From the NCBI RefSeq assembly GCF_900104265.1, contig NZ_FNJJ01000006.1, positions 62,001 to 126,000 of the forward strand: 64,000 nucleotides of DNA, written 5' to 3'. Positions within the stretch are counted from its first letter, which is position 1. Each line of letters opens with the position of its first letter. The translations under genes and the position numbers were made by a program. The DNA is from Ectopseudomonas guguanensis (GTDB lineage Bacteria; Pseudomonadota; Gammaproteobacteria; Pseudomonadales; Pseudomonadaceae). Of the stretch, positions 8,542 through 17,206 are shown piece by piece. The notes beneath the pieces are model-generated. The model was not told the origin of the DNA. It did not search any database and was given only the letters and a program-made list of their open reading frames with translations.

Positions 8542-8946
8542 ATGGAAACACGATGCCTGATTTGCGAGTCGACGCTCGTGATCACCAAGGCGCAGGCGCA
8601 AGCCGTCTCTCTACTGCTGGGAACGCTAGGCGGCTTCTTGGACGGCTGTTCGGAGATACGCGTGCAGAGCAATGCGCACCAAAACCGCTGTATCGGCGAC
8701 ACGTTTCAGATGGGACTCGAACGCCTTACACGCACCGTAGAAAGCGCAACCTCTGGATGCGCCCAGGGCTGGGAATTTGCCCAGGACGTTCAGCGTTATC
8801 ACTTCGGGGAATTCGAGTGCCTTTGCCTGCGCTGTGGTGCACGTTTCGACCAGCAGCCTAGCGGCACCCTTACGCCTCAGCCAGGCGATCCGCCAACTGC
8901 TCGACCAGCCCCAGGATCAACTGGCGATCCTCCGGTGAGACCGTAG
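8542..8946 (+). CDS. Small split zinc-ribbon hypothetical protein
   Basis: A 134-residue protein with CLIC (Cys5, Cys8) at the N-terminus and CLRC (Cys95, Cys98) near residue 97, a pattern that can fold as one zinc ribbon around a helical insert. The C-terminal 30 residues are Pro-rich. AGGAG precedes the start. Its 3' end overlaps the convergent XRE gene by 77 bases. The split CxxC layout echoes the first gene of the cassette at 5047, suggesting a shared structural theme. I do not recognise a specific family. Confidence 0.65.
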   Translation: METRCLICESTLVITKAQAQAVSLLLGTLGGFLDGCSEIRVQSNAHQNRCIGDTFQMGLERLTRTVESATSGCAQGWEFAQDVQRYHFGEFECLCLRCGARFDQQPSGTLTPQPGDPPTARPAPGSTGDPPVRP

Positions 8947-9217
8947 CCAGCATACGACTGATCCGTTGCGCCTGATCGTCGGCTCGCGGGCTTGCTTCTG
9001 TCAGCAGGTCCGCGGCCTCGCACTCGAAGATGGCGGCGAATTCCAGCAACCGAGAAATGTTGGGGATGACGATACCCCGCTCAATGCGGGAAATCGCCTC
9101 GCTGCCGATGCCGAGCCGCTCCGCCACATGCTCTTGCGTCATACCGGCGCGGACACGCTGCTTGGCAATCGCTCGACCTACAGCTTCGGCCAGGTGCTTC
9201 TGATCATTCTCGGACAT
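8870..9217 (-). CDS. XRE-family transcriptional regulator
   Basis: A 115-residue helix-turn-helix protein. The HTH (about residues 16-70) reads QRVRAGMTQEHVAERLGIGS with SRIERG, and is followed by a short helical C-terminal region likely used for dimerisation. GGGAGG lies 4 bases before the ATG at 9217, so this start is preferred over an ATG 12 bases upstream. The promoter region contains the palindrome AAAAGTTGA-ATC-TCAACTTTT (9276-9296), a likely operator. The gene is divergent from the lipoprotein gene at 9393, so it may control itself and that operon. Confidence 0.9.
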   Translation of the reverse strand: MSENDQKHLAEAVGRAIAKQRVRAGMTQEHVAERLGIGSEAISRIERGIVIPNISRLLEFAAIFECEAADLLTEASPRADDQAQRISRMLATVSPEDRQLILGLVEQLADRLAEA

Positions 9218-9275
9218 GTTGCCTCCCATCTCGACCTGGATGGTTGGCTAACCACTTATTGACATGAAGGACTCA

Positions 9276-9296
9276 AAAAGTTGAATCTCAACTTTT
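9276..9296. promoter_or_regulatory. Perfect palindrome, likely XRE operator
   Basis: Two 9-bp arms, AAAAGTTGA (9276-9284) and TCAACTTTT (9288-9296), are separated by ATC. The site lies in the divergent gap between the XRE gene (start 9217) and the lipoprotein gene (start 9393), downstream of a TTGACA at 9259-9264 that could be a rightward -35 box. The size and symmetry fit an XRE dimer. Confidence 0.65.
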
Positions 9297-9392
9297 AAAG
9301 TCCATAGACAACCTAAAAACTCAGGAATCCCCCTGCAGGATGCAGCCCGCTTCAAACCCCTCCCTTTCATTTTCAAACCATTCGAGGATCAA

Positions 9393-10406
9393 ATGAACCT
9401 GCGAACGATCATTCTCGCGCCGCTTCTGCCCCTGGCGCTGGCCGGCTGCAACGAAGCCATCGATACCGTCAAGAACGGTCGAATGAAAATCAACGAGCAA
9501 TACACCGTCGACCAGGCGTTCAGCAATCGAAGCATTTGCGACAGCGTCGAGTGGGACGTCATCACCGATGACAGAAACAGAGAGCTTGTTCAGTACAAGT
9601 GCCATATCACCGGCATCGAGCCGTACTACGCACAGGAAAAGCATCGCATACGGGAGAACTTGCTCAGCGGCTTCGACTTGGAAAAGCGGGCTGCCCAAGT
9701 CCATCTAGAACCGGCACGCATGGAGGTGGAAGCCGCCGAGAACGCGCTGAATAAACCGCGGCCCGCCAACACTGCAACCTTGGACAGCGACCGGCTCACC
9801 GACCTGCTGGCCCGAGAGGATCTGCTCTCCGAAAACGTACCCTCTCGCTCGCTTCAGAACTATTCCGGCAGCCCAGAGGTTGCGTCAGCTGCACAACGTT
9901 ACTTCTTGAGCTACACGCGAGACACAACCTCTCCTCAGTTCGCTGCGCACAAGCAGAACGAACAGGAGCTGCTTCGGGCCATGGCGGCTGAACGCGAAAA
10001 GGTTCAAGCCCAGATTGCTGAGGAGCGGGCTCGCCTGAGCGAAGTCCAGAATGCTCGCGGGCAAGAATCGGTGGCTCACTCTCAGCAGCGCCTGAATCGG
10101 GCAACGGAGCTTTATGAAAACTTGCAGAACTCCGTTGCTGCCAAGCTTGAGGAGCTGGATGCCCAGCACGCCGCCAAGCTGGAGCAATTTGACAATGCCG
10201 CCACCATAGAATCAGTTGCCGAAATCTTTGAGTGGGTCGTCAAGGATGACGAAATCGAACTCGTCTGGTCGGGGCTGGAAGGCACTTACAGCGACGGACA
10301 GATCAAGAGGTTTGGTCACATCAATCGGCTCGGTAGCCTGCAGGACGTCTACAGCAATAACGTGAAGACCTATTTCGACCTACGCCAAAAAGCGCCGCTG
10401 CTGTAG
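9393..10406 (+). CDS. Predicted lipoprotein with coiled coil
   Basis: A 337-residue secreted lipoprotein. The N-terminus is a lipoprotein signal with lipobox LALAGC, so Cys19 would be acylated. Position +2 is Asn, not Asp, compatible with outer-membrane sorting. Residues about 190-270 are strongly helical and charged (EREKVQAQIAEERARLSE) and should form a coiled coil. No enzyme motif is visible. The next gene starts 7 bases after its stop and also encodes an exported protein, so the two probably form an envelope-related operon under XRE control. Function unknown. Confidence 0.8.
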   Translation: MNLRTIILAPLLPLALAGCNEAIDTVKNGRMKINEQYTVDQAFSNRSICDSVEWDVITDDRNRELVQYKCHITGIEPYYAQEKHRIRENLLSGFDLEKRAAQVHLEPARMEVEAAENALNKPRPANTATLDSDRLTDLLAREDLLSENVPSRSLQNYSGSPEVASAAQRYFLSYTRDTTSPQFAAHKQNEQELLRAMAAEREKVQAQIAEERARLSEVQNARGQESVAHSQQRLNRATELYENLQNSVAAKLEELDAQHAAKLEQFDNAATIESVAEIFEWVVKDDEIELVWSGLEGTYSDGQIKRFGHINRLGSLQDVYSNNVKTYFDLRQKAPLL

Positions 10407-10413
10407 GTGCCAC

Positions 10414-10881
10414 ATGAAGCGACTAGTAGCACTTGTTCCGATATTACTGCTGGCGACCTCGATCAACGTCCAGGCCAATGCCTATTGTGATTCCAGGCGA
10501 TCTGCCCAAGAGGTTGAGACCTGCTATCGACAATCCCTGACGGCGCTCAAACGAGCTGTCGACAAGGGCTTCAATAAAATCATGAACAGTCCTAACTACA
10601 GCGAAGCAACCAAGCAGCGTGTTCAGGAGGAGCAACGCGTTTGGGAGCAGAGCGTCCAGACCAACTGCCAGAACTACGCTTGCGTTGAATATCAGTTCCA
10701 GGGCCGGCTGCTTCAGCTGGGTCGAATGAAAGCAGATCCGCCCCCCTCCGCAATGGATGCCGAAGCGTGCCTGGATGCCTGGATCGCTGCCTACCGCCAA
10801 GATGAAGGAGATGAGGTCGCGATCACTCACGACCAGATCACCGAATGGCAGCAATGGTGTAGCGAAGGCCGCCTGCCCTGA
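10414..10881 (+). CDS. LprI-like exported protein
   Basis: A 155-residue protein with a cleavable signal peptide (about 1-22, ending VQANA). The mature part carries cysteines in the pattern CDSRRSAQEVETCYRQ and NCQNYACVEYQFQGRLLQL, typical of LprI-like (DUF1311) periplasmic proteins. Some relatives inhibit lysozyme; that activity is not demonstrated for this subgroup. A second Cys pair near the C-terminus (EACLDAW, QQWCSEG) may add a disulfide. It lies 7 bases after the lipoprotein gene and is followed by a terminator. Confidence 0.75.
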   Translation: MKRLVALVPILLLATSINVQANAYCDSRRSAQEVETCYRQSLTALKRAVDKGFNKIMNSPNYSEATKQRVQEEQRVWEQSVQTNCQNYACVEYQFQGRLLQLGRMKADPPPSAMDAEACLDAWIAAYRQDEGDEVAITHDQITEWQQWCSEGRLP

Positions 10882-10933
10882 TGCCCCACTGACACAGCTG
10901 ACCTGAAATACGGGCTCAGCTGATCCCCCCCTC

Positions 10934-10970
10934 AAACCGCCAGATCACTCGATGGTCCGGCGGTTTTTTT
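10934..10970 (+). terminator. Terminator after LprI-like gene, before radC
   Basis: CCGCC-A-GATCA pairs with TGGTC-C-GGCGG around a CTCGA loop and is followed by seven T residues (10964-10970). It ends the lipoprotein/LprI unit and lies 33 bases before the RadC start. Confidence 0.85.
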
Positions 10971-11003
10971 ATGCACCTACAAACACAGCCGTATGGAGGT
11001 CCT

Positions 11004-11498
11004 ATGACTGCCAAATTCAAGGCCGGCGAGTCCGCTGGCACCTATATCGCCGATGCACCGGTGACCGAAGCCGATATCGTGGAAATGGCTCAACACCTGG
11101 CCAACAAGCGGCTGCGTAAAGGCCAGGCCTTGCATCAACCCAAGGAGGTCTTTAGCTACCTGCAGCTCCTGCTGCAGGACTATGAACATGAGGTATTTGC
11201 ACTGCTACTGCTGGACAGCAAACACCGTGTCATTCGATTTGAGGAGCTGTTTCGCGGCACCCTGGACAGTGCCAGCGTCTATCCCCGCGAAGTCGTCAAA
11301 GTAGCGCTGGAACACAATGCAGCAGCAATAGTGCTGGTGCATAACCACCCTTCCGGTGATCCGGAGCCAAGCCATGCAGACCGTGTCCTGACCAGCAGGC
11401 TCAAGCAGGCACTCGAGATGGTGGGCGTACGCACGCTCGACCACATCATCGTGGGAGCTGAAGGCTGCGTATCGCTCGCCGAACTCAATCAAATATAA
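11004..11498 (+). CDS. radC: RadC-family JAB/JAMM domain protein
   Basis: A 164-residue RadC-like protein of the short island type. The JAMM metal motif is visible as HNHPSGDPEPSHAD with His113, His115 and Asp126, preceded by LFRGTLDSASVYPREVVK. Such proteins are very common in ICEs and prophages near DUF932 genes; the proposed repair role is not well supported, and a metal-dependent hydrolase activity is more likely. The start at 11004 has GGAGG 4 bases upstream; an upstream in-frame ATG at 10971 lies against the terminator T run and is unlikely. A terminator follows. Confidence 0.92.
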   Translation: MTAKFKAGESAGTYIADAPVTEADIVEMAQHLANKRLRKGQALHQPKEVFSYLQLLLQDYEHEVFALLLLDSKHRVIRFEELFRGTLDSASVYPREVVKVALEHNAAAIVLVHNHPSGDPEPSHADRVLTSRLKQALEMVGVRTLDHIIVGAEGCVSLAELNQI

Positions 11499-11524
11499 GT
11501 CCGCACCTCAACCACATATAAAAA

Positions 11525-11557
11525 CGGGAGGCAACAGCCTCCTGCATTTATTTTTTT
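11525..11557 (+). terminator. Terminator after radC
   Basis: The stem GGAGGC / GCCTCC with an AACA loop is followed by TGCATTTATTTTTTT. It closes the 5-11.5 kb cassette. The remaining bases to 11745 are AT-rich, without a recognisable gene, and probably hold the promoter of the next gene. Confidence 0.75.
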
Positions 11558-11745
11558 GTAAAAACAACAAGCCCATCACTATCTATTGGTGATATTTATC
11601 AAGACTAAATAACAAACAAAAGAAAACATAAAAGCCACCAATAGCAAGACCCCCAACTAGAAAACAATCACACCAAGTGCTCGGTAAATAGTTTTATGTT
11701 TCAAATACCCATACACAATAACCACAAATACAGAATGATCAGCAG

Positions 11746-12405
11746 ATGAAAAGACATAAGACAAACACCAACTTATCACTCCACTACAACGACACTTACC
11801 AAGGCTTACCAGTTATGGTAAGCAAAGGCCCCTTCGTAGCTAATCATCTCTTTGAACTACAACACCTCATGGTAAGCGCTCTAGCCCGTCACCACAGGAT
11901 TTACGCTATACGCTTTGATTTGCGCTTACCCGAAGACAAGTCAACACACCCCATTGATGCGTTGACGAATAACGTAATTCAACGATTCTACGCCTCTTAC
12001 AAAAAGAAGATACAGATTGATCGCAAACGAGCTAAATCCGTTAACAATCGAGCTCATGGCAGCACCGTTCTATATGCATGGGCAAGAGAAATTGCAAGCC
12101 GAGATCAGCAACACTATCACGGAATAGTTTTCCTCAACCATGATGCTTACAATAGCCTTGGAACCTTCGAGCTAGGTAGAAGAAACAACTACAACCGCCT
12201 TGTGGAATCTTGGGCCAGCGCACTCAAGATACCCGTTGAAAAAGCTGCTGGCTTGGTGCACATTCCTGAAAGCGCAACCTATCGGATAGACATTGATGAC
12301 AGAGAAAGCCAGAAGAGCTTCTTCAGGAGAGCCAGTTATATTTGCAAAGCAGCGACCAAGCAGTACGGTAATGGGCAGCATGGATTTGGTTGCAGTCGAT
12401 GTTGA
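11746..12405 (+). CDS. Inovirus Gp2 / YagK-YfjJ-like replication-type protein
   Basis: A 219-residue protein matching the inovirus-type Gp2 / YagK-YfjJ family found in satellites and prophage remnants. Recognisable elements are HHRIYAIRFDLRLP (49-62), the HUH-like HYH triad (123-125, in QQHYHGIVFL) and Tyr198 with Lys201 in SYICKAATK. These suit a rolling-circle replication initiator (HUH) with a single Tyr. The protein is short for a helicase-linked Rep. The gene is AT-rich compared with its right-hand neighbours and is followed by a convergent AlpA gene, a typical satellite arrangement. Nicking activity is inferred from motifs only. Confidence 0.75.
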   Translation: MKRHKTNTNLSLHYNDTYQGLPVMVSKGPFVANHLFELQHLMVSALARHHRIYAIRFDLRLPEDKSTHPIDALTNNVIQRFYASYKKKIQIDRKRAKSVNNRAHGSTVLYAWAREIASRDQQHYHGIVFLNHDAYNSLGTFELGRRNNYNRLVESWASALKIPVEKAAGLVHIPESATYRIDIDDRESQKSFFRRASYICKAATKQYGNGQHGFGCSRC

Positions 12406-12474
12406 GCAGGTGGGTAACTTCTGTATTCACCCACCCACTGTAACCCTACAGGTGAGCGCTACCCACAAAACAAC

Positions 12475-12660
12475 TTAGGCCATGTTACGTTCGTCAATCT
12501 TCGATTTAATCCAAGCGTTCACCTCACTTTCAATCCAACCAACACTCCGCCCTGTAAGCGGCACGGGTCGCGGAAACTCACCTTCACCGATTAGCTTATA
12601 GATCGTTGATCTAGCAAGCCCTGTAACCTGGACGACCGCATCCAACCGCAACACTTTCAT
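12475..12660 (-). CDS. Second AlpA-family regulator
   Basis: A 61-residue AlpA-type protein, with VLRLDAVVQVTGLARSTIYK, FPRPVPLTGRSVGWIE and VNAWIKSK. It is about 40% identical by eye to the AlpA at 1903-2106, so two AlpA paralogues exist in the island. One may control integrase/excision and the other the replication-type gene beside it. It lies between the Gp2-like gene and the start of the defence operon, reading leftward. Its promoter shares the gap of 12661-12763 with the CoiA-like gene. Confidence 0.85.
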   Translation of the reverse strand: MKVLRLDAVVQVTGLARSTIYKLIGEGEFPRPVPLTGRSVGWIESEVNAWIKSKIDERNMA

Positions 12661-12763
12661 GACAAGTCACACTCCAATTGATTAAATTCAGCGCTGGATT
12701 GGACGGGCCTCGCCGCAACCAGACACAAATCAATTAACAATCAGAAAAGCTTCAGCAAAGGAC

Positions 12764-13909
12764 ATGCACGAAACCAAGATCCCCTTCGGAGAACGTGACG
12801 GCACCCTCTTTCGCGCCTACGAGGTCGAAAACGGACTGCGTTGCGGATGCGTCTGCCCCGGATGTCAGCAACCGTTGAATGCAGCTAACAATGGCGAGAA
12901 GGTCGTACCACACTTCCGCCATGCGAAATCGAATGACTGCTTTGATGGCTTTCGCGAAGGCGTCAGACGTGCTGCGGTCGCGCTAATCGCTCAGCACAAA
13001 CATCTCATGCTCCCAGCGCTGATAGAAACAGTCAGAGTGGCTACACAAGATAGCCGGCTGCTGGAGGAAAAGGTCGAGCTGCAGCCCGTGGCCACCACTG
13101 CAGATAGAGTTGAGCGGTTCGTCGACCTGGACGGCATGAGAGGTCATGCCGTCCTGCATCAATCCGATAGGCAACTGATCATCCGGATCAAGCTCTCCTC
13201 ACGGATGGAGCATGAGCGTTATCGCCTGCTCAAAGGCCTTGAGCACTCCAGCATGGAGATCGATCTCAATCACCTCACACTGGAGCAAATCAATGATCCG
13301 GCCAGCTTCGAGCACGCTGTTCTACACGACCCAGCAAACCGAAACTGGATCCGATCTATACGGGGAGAAAGGCTCGCGGCAATCGCGCAGCAAAAGCTTC
13401 AGTCACTTGCGGTCGAACTGAATGCTCGGTCGCAACTCGAACAGGCCGAGCGCGTGGCTGCTGAGAAAGCCCGACAAATTGAGCTCGACAAAGAGAAAGC
13501 CGAATTGCAGCTTAGCCTCGAAGCCCATAGAGCCAGACAGCGTCAAATCGCGACCGCTCAACCGGCCACAGAGCAGGACAATACCGTGCAGGGCAGAGCC
13601 GAGCTGATCGCTGAAACCATGCTGAAGGCCTTACAGGCCTGGGGAGGGAGAGCCGTTGAATGCACGGCCTGCCACTTACTCAGCCCGCCGGAGTCCCAGT
13701 TCTGTCTTTACTGCGACGCGTCTGCCAGCACGGTAAACCCCGTGACGTTATCGCCGGACATACCCTTGACCATACACAAGCGCATGCGTTGCTCAGCGAA
13801 GCCCACCATGTCGATGAAATCAGTGCCTCGCCTACTCCTAAGGCCCGACTTGAAGGCCAGCGCAGGCGTCCTAATCACACCCGCCCTACAGAAAGATGCC
13901 ACGCAATAG
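12764..13909 (+). CDS. CoiA-like protein with zinc fingers
   Basis: A 381-residue protein with a CoiA-like N-terminal zinc module: Cys27, Cys29, Cys31 and Cys34 in CGCVCPGCQQPL, then VVPHFRHAKSNDC (His50, His53, Cys59). CoiA of competence systems is linked to processing of incoming DNA. The middle (about 215-275) is an Ala/Glu/Gln-rich coiled coil, and a second zinc ribbon near 300-325 reads CTACHLL and CLYCDAS. No complete PD-(D/E)XK motif is evident. It is the first gene of the rightward run leading into the helicase at 14015 (105-bp gap), so it may be the leader gene of the defence operon or an independent accessory. Confidence 0.65.
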   Translation: MHETKIPFGERDGTLFRAYEVENGLRCGCVCPGCQQPLNAANNGEKVVPHFRHAKSNDCFDGFREGVRRAAVALIAQHKHLMLPALIETVRVATQDSRLLEEKVELQPVATTADRVERFVDLDGMRGHAVLHQSDRQLIIRIKLSSRMEHERYRLLKGLEHSSMEIDLNHLTLEQINDPASFEHAVLHDPANRNWIRSIRGERLAAIAQQKLQSLAVELNARSQLEQAERVAAEKARQIELDKEKAELQLSLEAHRARQRQIATAQPATEQDNTVQGRAELIAETMLKALQAWGGRAVECTACHLLSPPESQFCLYCDASASTVNPVTLSPDIPLTIHKRMRCSAKPTMSMKSVPRLLLRPDLKASAGVLITPALQKDATQ

Positions 13910-14014
13910 CCGCTGACCACATGCTGGCGCGCTGCTATGCAGACGCTGCGCCACGCATAGAAACCCGTTTATGATGCCTCGCAAACTGTGAATCACTGCG
14001 CAAGGGAGCACGCA

Positions 14015-17000
14015 ATGAGGTTGATCCAGAACGCCGGCCAAGACCGAGTGATCGATTTGCTCAACGAGCGAATCAAAGCTGGTCACCAGCTAGCCTGCGT
14101 CTCCCCCGCGCTCTCCTTGTTTGCATTCTCTGAACTGGCCAAAGCCCTTGCTCAGTTGCGGAAAGTTCAGTTGATTCTGCCGTCCGATAGCGAGAGCCTG
14201 GAACTGCTCGGCGGAGAAGCAGACCGAGCCGCACGTAATCGCCTCACTACCCGTAGCCTCGCCAGACGCTGCCACGATTGGCTGAATGCCAAGGTCGAGC
14301 TGAAACGCGCCAATTCAGTTATCCCTCAGGGGATCGGGTTACTGAGGGATGCCACCGGCATGTCCGATCAGGTCGTCATGGGCTCATTTGCACTGACCAC
14401 CGACGGCCTCGGCATAACCCCCGGCAACCCCATGAGCCTGATTCAGGCCAGCGAGTCGCCCCAGGAAGCAGCCATGTTTGCGCCTTGGTTTGATAACCAA
14501 TGGCAAACCCTGAACACCCGCCCCAGCGATAAAACCGAGCTGCTGAATGCGCTGCGCGAAATTGCCGAGCAGCGCTCGCCGGCCACGCTATACAACCTGG
14601 TTCTCCATCAGCTCTTCAAAGAAAAGGACGATGGGCTGGATGAAGAGCGCGTTGTGAAGTCCGCCACAGGCATCCGCAACACGGTAGTCTGGAACAAGCT
14701 CTTCAAATTCCAACGAGATGGCGTAGTCGGGGCCATCGACAAGCTCAACCGCTTTGGAGGCTGCATCATTGCTGACAGCGTTGGCTTGGGAAAAACCTTC
14801 GAAGCACTCGCCGTCATCAAGTATCACGAACTGCGCAACGACCGCGTACTGGTGCTGTGCCCGAAACGCTTGCGCGACAACTGGACGCTCTATAAAGCCA
14901 ATGACCGGCGCAACGTGCTGGCGTCAGACCGTTTCAACTACGACGTCCTCAATCACACCGACCTTTCTCGCGAGGCCGGACTTTCCGGCGACCTCGATCT
15001 GGCCCACATCAATTGGGGCAACTATGACCTGGTCGTGATCGACGAATCGCATAACTTCCGCAACAAGAAAGCCCCGCGCCAAGGCCAAGAAACACGCTAC
15101 GACCGCCTTATGCGCAGAATCATCCGCGAGGGTGTAAAAACCCGAGTCCTGATGCTGTCCGCCACCCCGGTCAACAATCGCCTGGCTGACCTGCGTAACC
15201 AGATCGCTTTCGTGACCGAGGGCGATGACAACGCCCTGTTTGAACACGGCATCAGCAGCATCGAGGCCACCACCCGCAAAGCCCAGCTGCAGTTCAATCG
15301 CTGGCTGGATCTGGATGAGCGCGAGAAGACTCCGGAGCGTCTAGTCGAAATGCTCGGCTTCGACTACTTCACCCTTCTCGACCTGCTGACCATCGCCCGC
15401 TCGCGTAGGCATATCGAGAAGTACTACGGCACCACCGAAACCGGCCGTTTCCCCACACGCCTGCCCCCGATCAACATCAAAGCTGACGTGGATGCTGCTG
15501 GGCAATTTCGCGCAATTCGCGAAATCAACCAAGAGATTCGCCGGCTCAACCTCGCCAGCTACGCGCCGCTGCGCTACGTCTTGCAGCACAAGCAAGCGGC
15601 TTACGACGCCAAATACAGCACCGAGATCCGCGGTGGCGAAAGCTTCTTCCGCCAGGCTGACCGCGAGGAGAGCCTGATCCACCTGCTGCGCATCAACGTA
15701 CTCAAGCGCATGGAAAGCGCGGTGTCGTCGTTTGCGCTGACCCTCGAACGACAACTCAAGGATGTCGAACGCACGCTCGAACGTATCGAGCAACACGCCC
15801 ACGAAATTGAAGAAATCGACATCGCCGATGTCGACATCGACGATCCAGCGTTCGAAGCACTGTTGGTCGGACGCAAGGTCAAGGTGCTGCTGAGTGACGT
15901 CGACCTGGTGCGTTGGAAGCAAGATCTGCTGGAGGATCGCAATCGCCTGGCCACGCTGCTATCTGCAGCACAACAAGTACAACCCCAGCGTGATGCCAAA
16001 CTGGCAGAGCTGCGCAAGATGCTCGCTGAGAAGTGCCAAAGCCCGATCAATCCTGGCAATCGCAAGGTCATCATCTTCACTGCCTTTGCCGACACGGCGC
16101 GCTACCTGTACGAGCAGCTCGCCTCCTGGGCCAATGAAACCTTGGGCGTGCAAACGGCCTTGGTCACCGGCTCCGGCCGCAACCAAACTACGATCCCCGG
16201 CCTGCGTACCGATCTGGCATCCATACTGACGACCTTCTCTCCATGCTCGAAAGAGCGCCCAGCCGACCTGGCCGAGGAAGGCGAGCTGGATCTGCTGATT
16301 GCCACCGACTGCATTTCTGAAGGCCAAAACCTGCAGGACTGCGACTGGCTGATCAACTATGACATCCACTGGAACCCGGTGCGGATCATCCAGCGCTTTG
16401 GTCGAATCGACCGTATCGGTTCACCCAACCAGCACATCCAGTTGGTCAACTTCTGGCCCAATATGGAGCTGGAGGAATATATCAACCTGGAGCAACGCGT
16501 CAGTGGTCGTATGGTTCTGCTAGACGTATCCGCCACCGGGGAAGAGAACCTGATCGAGGCGCAGTCCGGCGACGCGATGAACGATCTGGAATACCGCCGC
16601 AAGCAGTTGCTCAAGTTGCAGGATGCCGTCATCGATCTGGAAGATCTGTCCAGCGGCGTTTCGATCACCGACCTCACCCTCACCGACTTCCGTATCGACC
16701 TCGCCCAATACCTCAAGGCCCATCCCGGCGTGTTGGAGAACATGCCGCTGGGTGCCTGTGCCATCACTACAACGCGTGACGAGGACATACCGCCCGGCAT
16801 TATTTTTTGCCTGCGCGCTGAGGGAGAAGCTGCCGACAAGATCAGCGATGGCTACCCACTTGCGCCCCACTACCTCGTCCATGTGGCAGAAGATCAAACC
16901 GTGCTACTGCCCTTCACCCAAGCCAAGCGCATTCTGGATCGCCTCAAGCGCCTGGCCCTTGGCCGCGAACTGCCTGATGCCACCGCTGGCAACCGATTCG

Positions 17001-17203
17001 ACGAGCTCACCAAGCTAGGCGAAGACATGCGCTATGCACAAAGCCTGCTGGCAGCTGCAGTGTCATCTGTCGCCGGCAAAAGCGAAGAGCGCGCCATTGC
17101 CAGCCTATTCAACCCGGCCGGTAGCCATGCGATGAAAGGCGAGTTCGCCGGCAGCAACGACTTCGAAGTGATCGCCTTCATGGTCATACTGCCCCAGGAG
17201 TGA
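14015..17203 (+). CDS. SNF2/RapA-type helicase with degenerate PLD-like N-terminus
   Basis: A 1062-residue superfamily 2 ATPase. The N-terminal ~170 residues look like the phospholipase D-like domain fused to many defence helicases (LLRDATGMSDQVVMGSFALT), but I cannot find an intact HxK motif, so it is probably inactive. The motor has Walker A DSVGLGKTFEA (near residue 255), DESHNFRN (near 345), SATPVNNRLADLR and C-terminal helicase motifs ISEGQNLQDC and QRFGRIDRIGS. AAGGGAG precedes the ATG at 14015; a GTG at 13988 is less likely. The DUF4391 gene starts 3 bases after its stop. Predicted to translocate on or remodel DNA together with the downstream Mod and Res proteins. Confidence 0.9.
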   Translation: MRLIQNAGQDRVIDLLNERIKAGHQLACVSPALSLFAFSELAKALAQLRKVQLILPSDSESLELLGGEADRAARNRLTTRSLARRCHDWLNAKVELKRANSVIPQGIGLLRDATGMSDQVVMGSFALTTDGLGITPGNPMSLIQASESPQEAAMFAPWFDNQWQTLNTRPSDKTELLNALREIAEQRSPATLYNLVLHQLFKEKDDGLDEERVVKSATGIRNTVVWNKLFKFQRDGVVGAIDKLNRFGGCIIADSVGLGKTFEALAVIKYHELRNDRVLVLCPKRLRDNWTLYKANDRRNVLASDRFNYDVLNHTDLSREAGLSGDLDLAHINWGNYDLVVIDESHNFRNKKAPRQGQETRYDRLMRRIIREGVKTRVLMLSATPVNNRLADLRNQIAFVTEGDDNALFEHGISSIEATTRKAQLQFNRWLDLDEREKTPERLVEMLGFDYFTLLDLLTIARSRRHIEKYYGTTETGRFPTRLPPINIKADVDAAGQFRAIREINQEIRRLNLASYAPLRYVLQHKQAAYDAKYSTEIRGGESFFRQADREESLIHLLRINVLKRMESAVSSFALTLERQLKDVERTLERIEQHAHEIEEIDIADVDIDDPAFEALLVGRKVKVLLSDVDLVRWKQDLLEDRNRLATLLSAAQQVQPQRDAKLAELRKMLAEKCQSPINPGNRKVIIFTAFADTARYLYEQLASWANETLGVQTALVTGSGRNQTTIPGLRTDLASILTTFSPCSKERPADLAEEGELDLLIATDCISEGQNLQDCDWLINYDIHWNPVRIIQRFGRIDRIGSPNQHIQLVNFWPNMELEEYINLEQRVSGRMVLLDVSATGEENLIEAQSGDAMNDLEYRRKQLLKLQDAVIDLEDLSSGVSITDLTLTDFRIDLAQYLKAHPGVLENMPLGACAITTTRDEDIPPGIIFCLRAEGEAADKISDGYPLAPHYLVHVAEDQTVLLPFTQAKRILDRLKRLALGRELPDATAGNRFDELTKLGEDMRYAQSLLAAAVSSVAGKSEERAIASLFNPAGSHAMKGEFAGSNDFEVIAFMVILPQE

Positions 17204-17206
17204 GCC

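Noticed and set aside
13660-13974. Alternative frame at the 3' end of the CoiA-like gene, suggesting a frameshift
   Set aside because: The main frame retains a complete second zinc ribbon and ends cleanly before the helicase; the alternative frame has no conserved pattern.
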